A stretch of 64,000 nucleotides of DNA, from the NCBI GenBank assembly GCA_021186555.1, contig JAJKFL010000002.1, positions 27,692,001 to 27,756,000 on the forward strand. The letters run 5' to 3'. The notes beneath the pieces are model-generated. The model searched no databases, had not been told where the DNA came from, and saw nothing but the letters and a program-made list of their open reading frames with translations. This stretch comes from Reticulitermes speratus. Taxonomy: Eukaryota > Arthropoda > Insecta > Blattodea > Rhinotermitidae. The position numbers and the translations under genes are program-made. Shown here piece after piece: positions 55,836-64,000 of this stretch. Every line of letters begins with the position of its first letter. Positions within the stretch are counted from its first letter, which is position 1.

Positions 55836-57009
55836 AGAGGTACGTGTAAACAATCGCAGTGCCTAAGCACGACGCTATGAATGTCTGGAATTGTGCTCCA
55901 AGTGTTCTTTACATAAAAAACGAGAATTCGGTTAGCTTCGTGCTCCGGTCGCTTTACGCCTGGCGAGACTCCCTGTTACTACTACACAGATGCTAAATAA
56001 GCCGCAAAGCCCTGCAGAGAACTGACTATCGGTGGCCTAGCCTTAGTTTAGTGATTGAACTATCGCGACATGTGGCTGCGGCTGTGCGGTGCGGGGGGAG
56101 GGTGCTTCTCTGGGGAGCTATGTTTCATTTACTACGGTATCTGCCACGGGTTACAGCCGGTGGGCTTCGTTTGTGACGTAACTGTGAAATTACAATTGAC
56201 TTCAGCCACTTCAGCTGTACTCGCAGCTGTCTGCTTGCAAGCAGTTATGTCAAGGTACTGCAGACTGACGTGCTTTCCTAGAGGCAGTCTTAGTCCAGTA
56301 AGTAATGTTAATTGTAAGGGCAAACCAAGGACAAACGGCTTATATGTTACACAACAAGCCAGACACACAGATTTCGGTTATTTCAAGCCAGAAGCAGAAT
56401 ATTGGCAGCCATTTTGTGACGTTGCCAGGGCATAAGAACACACTGCTTGCCGGGAATTGGAGTTGTGGTGTGCGCTGAGATGGCAGTGCTCACTCTCGTA
56501 CAAGACAGGCCGTCAACTATAGCTATCCTTTAATGTGCGATAAATTTATTTCTAATGCTACAAGTACAGAACTCACTGCTTTCACACGTAGACTGCGGAC
56601 ACCAACCTGAAAACAAGAGAATAAAAATAAGCAACGCTAAATCAAACATGTCGCATAATCTGAAAAAATGAGTCCAAAAACAAGATACACAGAACGAATA
56701 CGCAGGAGTTAAGTTCATCCTGTTCCAGTTGTAACTATAATGCAGACGCAGCCTGCTGTCACAGATAGTCACAACATTTGCCACCCGATTACAAAAAAGA
56801 GAAATCAGTTTCCTATTATGTAACCCCAGTAACACGACATTCAAAAATGTGATATCCAGCACCAGACTTAATAAACAAATTGCTTAAGTGATGCCATTTA
56901 AACTTGTCACCTCAACAAGCAAACTACCTGCGGCTCTCAAGCCCAACGACAAAAAGTAAGATTTGTTTATATTTATTTGTTGTTTATTTCTCGACGTGTT
57001 CAATAAATT
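55836..57009. other. No recognised gene
   Basis: Includes a 126-codon frame (56055-56435, +) and a 110-codon frame (56530-56862, -) without recognised motifs. Either could only be judged with transcript evidence. Confidence 0.35.
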
Positions 57010-57195
57010 AAAGACTGTAGAGCGGCCAGTGGTAATCTGTGGAGAATTGGTGGGGGACGGGGGGTATGGAAAAAATCTAACGTGACCTAGTTTGAGGAAT
57101 TATCCCAGTATCTGCCTGGAAGATCAGATCAAGACCATGTGTCAAAATACGCGCTGCCCGGACCAAGATTCGAACCGTTACCGCTTAACATTCAT
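57010..57195 (-). mobile_element. SINE family 5
   Basis: Plus-strand reading TGACCTAGTTTGAGGA, then CAGTATCTGCCTGGA and AAGATTCGAACCGTTACCGC (B box on the minus strand). Same layout as 63440-63620. Confidence 0.65.
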
Positions 57196-57242
57196 AACAA
57201 TATTAAATAGTCGGTCTAACACAACCGTATTCTTATTTATAA

Positions 57243-57285
57243 ACTACATGTTTCGGTCTAGATATCGACCACCATCAGTCTAAAA
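57243..57285 (-). ncRNA. Degraded hammerhead-type motif
   Basis: Minus strand has CTGATGG instead of CTGATGA, an intact stem II (GGTC/GACC) and GAAACATGTA, but stem I does not close well. The altered core base should inactivate it. Confidence 0.5.
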
Positions 57286-57299
57286 AATACGATCAATAA

Positions 57300-57525
57300 G
57301 GTAAAGCAATCCCTATACAGGCCTCGACAGGCCCTTAGGGTTCCAGGAGGTTGAGGCTCCCAGAAGTTCTAGACAATCGGCACATGAAGGTGGTAAGGTT
57401 GTCAGCACTGCGCACCGGCCGCCTTTACCCCCCCCCCCCCCCCCCCCAGGAAATACTCCTGGTACTCATTTCGGTTAGAGGCTGAGTCGACCCCAGGGCC
57501 ATAGTGTGACCGAAACAATCATTAA
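57300..57525 (-). mobile_element. SINE family 3, 5'-truncated, with 20-C run
   Basis: Reverse-strand body from the 3' end (GTAAAGCAATCCC) to GGCCATAGTGTGACCGAAAC. The tRNA head is missing. A homopolymer of 20 C (57428-57447) replaces the run of about six found in the other copies. Confidence 0.82.
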
Positions 57526-58274
57526 GAGGCAGGTAAAAAAATGCAAAGTACAGATCGTCATGTTCTATGTCACAGCTTAAGTCAGTCTGTTGGGCAAGTA
57601 AAAGAACTGATCAACGACCTCATCGTGATACTAAATTGCAGCTGTACTGTCAACTTCAACAGTGAAATACTAGGGAACTGCTAATGGTGAACAGGCTGCA
57701 GTTTGATGGCAGCAGCCGACATCCCGTCATGAACATGTTCCTCACTATCAACCACATACAGGCCCTGTGACATGTGCAAATCGTTAAGTGTTGCTGCTGT
57801 TGGGTCACAGTTACCGAAAGAAATGGCTTCAAGTAAAGGCGCATGAAAACAAACAGGCCTATCTGTGACTACACACTAACTACGAACGTGTGATACATTA
57901 CAGCTACAAATATTCGTTAAGACGGGCAGTGACGGGCGGCGTGATTACCACCGTGCTCAGGACGCGACCCTCCGCGGTACTCACTGGACAGGCCAGAACA
58001 CGTACGTAGGCTGCGGTGCGTGCTGAACATCAGGTATCTGATACCCGATAAATGATAACTCAGAGCGCCCTCAGTCGCTTACATAAACCCCACACGTGAG
58101 GGCCACACTTCAGCAACAGAGACTACGCTGACAAGTCACTGCTGACAGATCCAGGGAAACACGCCTTGGGAAATTCAAAAGAAAAATCCTGGGAAATGGA
58201 GAGCTGGAGATGTTAATGTAATAATGAAATTCGTATCTTCATTTTCAGTATGCGTAATAAATTCTGCTACAAAG
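57526..58274. other. No recognised gene
   Basis: Ordinary sequence without recognised repeats. Confidence 0.35.
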
Positions 58275-58455
58275 AAAAATTAATCTTCTTCTTTTTTATC
58301 GGCATACGGTCCTTATAGTTTAACCAGCGCCTTCTTCAGAATAATAGCCCATACGGATATGTCTTCTGCTTTCTTCCTCTACCTCTTGACACCCATCGAT
58401 TTCAGATCATTCTCAAGACAGTCTAACCACCTTACTTTTGGTCTTTCTGCTTAAG
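58275..58455 (-). pseudogene. LINE ORF2 C-terminal relic, second clade
   Basis: The minus strand reads ERPKVRWLDCLENDLKSMGV, KKAEDISVWAIILKKALVKL and a stop. It corresponds to the GRP..RWLD.VE.DLK.MGVR.WR.KA.DR..WR.IV..A ending of another arthropod LINE group. Only one or two stops, so moderately young. Confidence 0.7.
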
Positions 58456-58734
58456 AAAAAATTATAAGGTAAGCAAATTTCACTTGGCACTGTCTTCAAG
58501 CCAAGGAATCCAGCGACTTGCCTTTCAGTCATCTGCCTCACAAGCTCAGTCATAAAATTTGGGCAGTGAGTAAATCATCGTTCATCACAAAGCGCCAAAT
58601 CGTTTACATTTTACTTTGATTATTCATTTTTTTGTTTCCTATGTCTGTTTTAATTAACACTCTTAACTTCACATTAAGCACTGCTGATTATAATAAACAG
58701 ATACTTCACTACATATTCATCTTCTCTTGTTCAC

Positions 58735-59087
58735 ATACATACACACACGCACACATACATACATATACACATACATACACACATACATACATACATACAT
58801 ACACATGCATACATACATACATATACACATACATACACACATACATACATACATACATACATACATACACATGCATACATACATACATACATACACACAC
58901 GCACATATACACACATACATACATACATACAGTACATACATATATATATACATACGTACATGCATGCATGCATGCATGCATACATACACACACACACGCA
59001 CATATACACACATACATACATACATACATATAGTACATACATATATATATATACATACGTACATGCATGCATACATACATACATACA
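58735..59087. repeat. Compound (TACA)n microsatellite with higher-order blocks
   Basis: About 350 bases of TACA/CA/TA/TGCA units. A block of about 95 bases containing GCACATATACACACATAC, a TATATA patch and TGCATGCA is present twice (about 58893-58984 and 58985-59087). Frames of HTYI or YVCM repeats on both strands are artefacts. Confidence 0.95.
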
Positions 59088-59374
59088 AAACCTGAGGCCA
59101 ACGCATACCTATCTATTGTCTTTTCATTAATGTAAAATTTATTATCGCTTACAAAACGACTTACAACTAACACAGCATACTGCAAGCGTAACTGGTTCGA
59201 GGTAATCAATATTTACTGAAATACGGTGTACACAAATGTTTGTAATGTAACGTATCGGTGTAGAAGTATCTAATTTCAGTCACTCAATACTTATCACAAC
59301 AAAACGCACTGTATGTAACGGTGTTATTCAGAAGGACACAACGCAAATGTGAACCCGAAATGAAACTTACCGGC

Positions 59375-59409
59375 AAGTAGCCTATTAGTTTCTCACTAAT
59401 AGGCTACTT
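59375..59409. repeat. Perfect 15-bp hairpin
   Basis: AAGTAGCCTATTAGT and its exact reverse complement enclose the 5-base loop TTCTC. No known gene is next to it; could be a terminator-like or MITE remnant structure. Confidence 0.85.
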
Positions 59410-59626
59410 ACGACTCAAGTCGCGTGAGCGGAAGGACGGACAGGTAAGACATATGGGCGAAATAGCGAGTACCCGGAGTGTTCTGAGATATACGTATGCC
59501 TACAAGTCTACAAACCATAATAAAATGACAGCATAGAACATGTAATGCCACAAAACGAACAAATGAAACAGTGACGTAAATTTGGTGAATCACTTGATTA
59601 CAGCCAACCCTCAGCTGACCTTCCAT

Positions 59627-59627
<1 letters not shown>

Positions 59628-59660
<33 letters not shown>
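59628..59660. repeat. (TAA)n microsatellite
   Basis: Eleven TAA units. Confidence 0.95.
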
Positions 59661-59662
<2 letters not shown>

Positions 59663-59989
59663 TTTGAAAATTACCTCCCAGCAATGTCACCAAAGGTTTG
59701 CAGCCCTATACAATGCAGCACCAATCTGCAAGTTGTTGTCAGTTTTTACCCTAATTAAACGTCAAACATAACACATCCTTTACATAACAATCCGAGATTC
59801 AGTATGGTATAGAACTAGCTGGAAGTCTGAATCATGCAAAACTTCCAGAATCTCAACGAAATGCAGCACTACCTCACACGCACGTTCTCTTCTTCCGAAA
59901 TAAACAACCCAAAACACCCCAGAATGTAATTATGAGGGAATGTGACATTGGCATTTTTCACTTCAAAGCAGAATTCGTACAGAATCTGA

Positions 59990-60019
59990 CACACGCACAC
60001 GCACACACACACACACACG
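59990..60019. repeat. (CA)n microsatellite
   Basis: CA repeats with one CG step. Confidence 0.9.
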
Positions 60020-60894
60020 TACATAGGGTACGGAAATGGGTGTGAAAGAGTGTGTATGTGTTTGTCTTTCGGTCCAGTTTCCAGTTGGTACGGTTTTAAA
60101 AACATATTAGCGCCTTGCATACAGGCAACTTCTCCGACACCGACGCAATCCATACTGCATACACATATATCTCTATGCGTCACTGTCGATCACTAGGTAG
60201 TGCGTGTCAGAGTTCACCGTAAACCGAGCGAGCGTGACTAATGTTTAAAACACATCGGAACCCGGGAAATTTAATGTACCAGCCATTTCTCGGAAATTCA
60301 ACCCCATAACAATTGTGTACGTTATTTTTATTCTTCTGAAGGCTGGTCAGAAAGTTCATGGAACGGTATATTACCGTTACAACATTAACCAGCATTCCAT
60401 CCTATCGGATGGCAATATACTGAACAGATGCGACCTATGTATTCATATGGTCCTACATTACACACACACAGCGTTTTCATGATGAGAATTGGGCGTTATG
60501 AGAGATCAGAGATCCTCCCAGCGGTATCAGTATTGCCGTCGTCTGCAGTATGACGTCGTGTAGGTTAGCAGATAGGTGGCGAACGACTCAACGCCAGACC
60601 CCAGAACGCAGTCCTGTTACGCGTTACCGTCAGCCCACCTTGACAAGAGAAGCGCAGGACTGTTTCGCCACCCTGCACTGTTACAAAAGCAGCTGTGTCT
60701 ATCGTAATTCCAGGCATAGATATCTTATTGTTTCCGTTTTCTTCCACTGAATCGCTCCTTAATCTTGACTGGTATCAAAATTTAAAAATCAAAATGTCCT
60801 GGCTTTCCAAACCCCCAAAAGGCTCAACGAGAAGACAACATAAAAATGGGATCGCAGACACCAATCGGCCTTAGCCTTGTACATTATTATTATT
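60020..60894. other. No recognised gene
   Basis: No motif recognised. Confidence 0.35.
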
Positions 60895-61225
60895 ATTTAT
60901 CACCTTTCTGCAGGGTATTGACAATGATATACCTGAAACAAACCACGTTTCTAGGATATATGTTGCAGCTATACTGTGGTTACAATGTATGGTACACGTC
61001 AAATTATTTCCCATGATAAACGTTCTGCCCTTTGACAGTAGTCCTTTCCGAAGAATGTGTGCAGTGTCCAATATGGCTGTTTTCTGTAGTTCCTTTATGT
61101 CGTGCTTTCCAGGTATGTTGCTCAGATTTCTGAATAACTCTGCAAGGTTCAAGTTTCCCGTTTTTACTCCCCTTACTTCTGTCTTTCCATTCCACACGCG
61201 CTGTATTCCTATTGTAAAGTCTTTA
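60895..61225 (-). pseudogene. LINE-like ORF2 C-terminal fragment
   Basis: A 108-codon minus-strand frame reads MWNGKTEVRGVKTGNL, LFRNLSNIPGKHDIKELQKT and ILDTAHILRK. This block is familiar as the C-terminal end of reverse-transcriptase polyproteins of L2/Crack-like LINEs; clade assignment is tentative. Its 3' side ends in a short TAA-type repeat (60884-60900). No reverse-transcriptase catalytic motif is present. Confidence 0.6.
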
Positions 61226-61226
61226 A

Positions 61227-61261
<35 letters not shown>
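61226..61261. repeat. (TTA)n microsatellite
   Basis: Twelve TTA units between the LINE fragment and a hairpin. Confidence 0.95.
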
Positions 61262-61262
<1 letters not shown>

Positions 61263-61269
61263 GCAACGA

Positions 61270-61301
61270 AGTTCGGCTGCAGAGTTAAAGCAGCCCGAAC
61301 T
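61270..61301. repeat. Hairpin, 11-bp stem with one bulge
   Basis: AGTTCGGCTGC pairs with GCAGCCCGAACT (one bulged C) around a nine-base loop. It lies beside a simple repeat and may be part of a retroelement end. Confidence 0.6.
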
Positions 61302-61303
61302 GC

Positions 61304-62779
61304 CTAGCATCATACAGCCTGTTTCGACGAGCAGTAATGACATTTCTCAAGTTTGTAAACAAATGCAATTCATCGGTCTAGAAAGCACCGAAGGCCAGCC
61401 TCTACCTTACGAAACGGCCTTTCATTTCCGCCTCGATATCACAAGAAACAAAACTGTTTAGACCAGAGGATGGGAGTCTTCAGGGATGTGACGTCGTTTC
61501 GCCAGCATCACAACCCTGAAGATCTGAATCCTCACCTACACCGCTTCTGAAACCTCAAATCTCACACACTTAGCACAGCTACATTAGTGTTATCTTTCAT
61601 GTCTGGATACAGCATTCGCTGAATTTCAAGTTGTTGCAACACAGCTGTTTTAGTCTACTAGGAAATGGTTCTCTTCCGTTTATACGCAACACACTTAGCA
61701 CGTGTATGTACGAGTATGTGCGGGCGTGTACATATATTTACACATAGACATTAAATTACACACATTAAATTAAACATTTTATATACAACACAGAGTGGTA
61801 GTACGAGAAAAAGGAAAGAAACCGCAAAATAATGTCTACTTCTGATGATATTGGGGGATTATGCTCCGTTCTTACGAAGATGGGCGATATTGTTTCTGAA
61901 TTTAAAATAAGAGACCGTGTGGGCTATACAGCCGTCACAGACCCTTACAAGCAAAGGGAATTATTTACCAGTCCAGACACATTAACGCTACTTCGATGCT
62001 GTATTTGTCAATGACAAATGCCTTCCCATCTACGCATTTTACAAGGTGCTCGTACATTCACCCGGTTGCACGCGCTGACGTGGATGGAAAACACAAGTAA
62101 ACCATTCAGACTTCAGTATCAATGGACATCAGGTCGAAATGTTGTATATTTACATATGCAAATTCTTAGTAACATACCGAGTGCCATTTGCTGGCTAATT
62201 CCTACTCAGGGAAGCCTGCAGCGCAATACCGGCCCATAAATCAGTTCCTCCTCCTCTTCCTATCAATCATCCAGCAGAAGCCGGAGTCAAGGGGCTCAAA
62301 CAATGACAGAACTAGCATGGAACTTGGCGACCGCTCCAGTAACTACCTCCTTGTGTAAGTTTTGCTCATGTGTGTTCACCTACATGAAAGGCAGCAGAAC
62401 TGTGTGCAAGAGAAAATTGAATTGGTGATTGAGAATCGATTTTGAGGACCGAAGCCTCTGATGGTTTCAATCAATGACTCTGAAATACGAAAAGCGCATT
62501 ATCAGAAGCGCCTCGCCGAAATGTAGCGGTGCCTGCTCTTACTACAGTCCACAAGTTACAGCACTGAACAGGAAATGTGGTAAAGAAGGCTCTCTCTAAC
62601 ATTTTGAGACAAAGTTACAGTTTGAAACACACTACGCAGTTTCCAGTATCATATTGCATATAACAGCAAGTTCAGAAAACTTTTAACTTACGGAACTAAC
62701 CAACTTGGCGAGCCAAAACTTGATGATACTGCGGCAGTAGAAAAATTAGCCCTCTGATGATGTAATGTAAGCTGAATTC
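61304..62779. other. No recognised gene
   Basis: Partial hammerhead-like strings (GAAGATCTGAATCC near 61530; CTGATGG near 62460) lack a consistent core and were not called. No protein recognised. Confidence 0.35.
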
Positions 62780-62985
62780 TCTATGGTTCAGTTCGTACCG
62801 CGCAGGGTACACACTCTATATGGGTTATAAAAATCAATCAGCTAATGTTGCACAGTGAAGTAAGAGTTATTTGCTCTGATATTCATCCAAATACAATAAA
62901 CGCATTGTGAGAGTAGAACGTGGAATTTTTAAATGTTAAACTCAGTGGTACATGCAGCCACCACTGCACTTTAAGGGGCTAACAA
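62780..62985 (-). repeat. Unclassified dispersed repeat, B type
   Basis: Minus strand GCATGTACCACTGAG, AAAAATTCC and GGTACGAACTGAACC match 46548-46745. The middle AAAAATCAATCAGCTAATG also resembles 22480-22500. Confidence 0.55.
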
Positions 62986-63439
62986 CAAAAAATCAGCAGT
63001 TGAAGCAACTTTGTCCAACCCAAAAAAATAAAGAAACATTATCCCCATAAAAGTATTAGGCCTAAGCACGCTCGGCGTGGGGGACCCCATTTGAAGCCTC
63101 AACAATCATGCTCATTTCATTTGTCTGTAGGTAAAGTGATAATAAGTTATACGAGATGAGTTCAATAAAAAAAACATCCGAGGGCATTAGTGACTTTGGA
63201 ACGGTGGATCTGTAACGTCAACAGATAAACTTACAGTCGAATGAAGTGTGGAAAATCGCAAAAAGCCGGCGGCGCTGTCGACGCACCCTCGAATGCTACA
63301 GATTAAAAGCCACGGTCAATTGTAATAGCGATATCAATGGCACATTCACACAGTTCGTAAATTACTGTTTTATTGTTGGTTTGGCTTACTTAACAACACC
63401 CCAGCAGCTCTAAATGGTATAGAATATCGAATGATTGGA
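62986..63439. other. No recognised gene
   Basis: No motif recognised. Confidence 0.35.
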
Positions 63440-63620
63440 TGACAGTAAATAATGAACTAGAAGGACGTGGAAGAGGCGGCTGTGACCTAGTTCGACATAG
63501 TGTCCCGGCATTTGCCTGGAGGGAGTTACAAAAACCATGCAACGCTCAGCCAGGACAACCTGTCTCTGTACAGAGATCTAAATCAGTGCCAACCTCTCCG
63601 CCATGACATTCGGTCACAAT
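63440..63620 (-). mobile_element. SINE family 5
   Basis: Plus-strand TGACCTAGTTCGACATAG, CCCGGCATTTGCCTGGAGG and CTCAGCCAGGACAACC follow the reverse of the family 5 body. The tRNA-box end is near 63580-63610 and degraded. Confidence 0.68.
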
Positions 63621-64000
63621 TAATAAATTATGCACATAGTGTACCAGAGACGTGCTTCGCACATCGGTATTGATATTATACGCTAATGTATCGCGAACAA
63701 GACAGAAAGCGCGCACGACACACTAGTCCCTTCGTTTGTGGCTATACCCCTTATGTAGAATATTCTTCCACCTACTCAGTCAGCAGATTATTGAAAAACG
63801 CCTAAAAATCTACGCCGTCACCTGTGGTTGTAAACCACGTTGTACAGTTTCGATCAAAATTCAATACAAGTTTAAGCTACAAACTTTAACGGATACTAAA
63901 TTTCATCAGAATCCACTCCACCGGAAAGCCATCAGTCTGGTACAGGTATTCCTCCGAGCACTTCGGGTTTCCCGTCATCCATCTAGCTATCTATCCATCC
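63621..64000. other. No gene; possible SINE family 4 start at the window edge
   Basis: 63940-63975 (ACAGGTATTCCTCCGAGCACTTCGGG) resembles the family 4 body on the plus strand, then breaks off into a short ATCC-rich patch at the end of the window. Confidence 0.35.

Noticed and set aside
58709-59209. Long frames of YVCM or HTYI repeats
   Set aside because: Pure translation of the TACA microsatellite.
62445-62525. Hammerhead-like string with CTGATGG and CCGAAATGTAG
   Set aside because: The distance between boxes is too long and no stem II or stem I can be drawn.

Overview
This is a eukaryotic nuclear window, almost certainly from an arthropod with a large, repeat-filled genome. Several tRNA-headed SINE families, many 5'-truncated LINE tails, mariner and pogo DNA transposons, Penelope-type hammerhead motifs and long minisatellites fit an insect, perhaps a polyneopteran such as a cockroach, termite or stick insect. 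That placement is inference from repeat style. I found no convincing host exon, rRNA, functional tRNA gene, operon or bacterial or viral gene. The only intact recognisable protein is a 351-residue mariner transposase (6360-7415).

Layout. 0-10 kb: free-standing hammerhead motifs (548, 3319, 5802), a SINE inserted into one of them with a 12-bp target duplication, and a complete 1332-bp mariner with 26-bp inverted ends and TA duplications. 10-24 kb: LINE 3'-end relics, two copies of a third SINE family, a mariner-like transposase relic and a LINE reverse-transcriptase relic. 24-29 kb: a large palindrome carrying divergent hammerhead motifs, a perfect 16-bp x 15 minisatellite and a 70/77-bp minisatellite. 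29-47 kb: mostly SINEs, LINE tails, a second palindrome, two inverted copies of a ~490-bp MITE and an internally amplified SINE. 47.46-51.72 kb: a 4.3-kb pogo/Tigger-type element with TA duplications, carrying a broken transposase and further nested elements. 52-64 kb: a third hammerhead palindrome, MITE and SINE copies, a TACA-type microsatellite and more LINE ends.

How the parts relate. The autonomous-type genes are the mariner, the dead pogo, a dead mariner-like element and dead LINE reverse transcriptases. The rest are parasites of such machinery: SINEs mobilised by LINEs, MITEs by DNA transposases, and hammerhead repeats by Penelope-like elements. The most unusual theme is three inverted repeats in which each arm holds a hammerhead-type ribozyme core pointing outward. 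Two of them share a 13-bp flanking sequence on the same side, which suggests a defined family rather than chance inversion.

Limits: everything was read by eye. Repeat boundaries without a visible target duplication are good to about 10-30 bp, and gene-free stretches may hide short exons that cannot be recognised without transcript or homology data.
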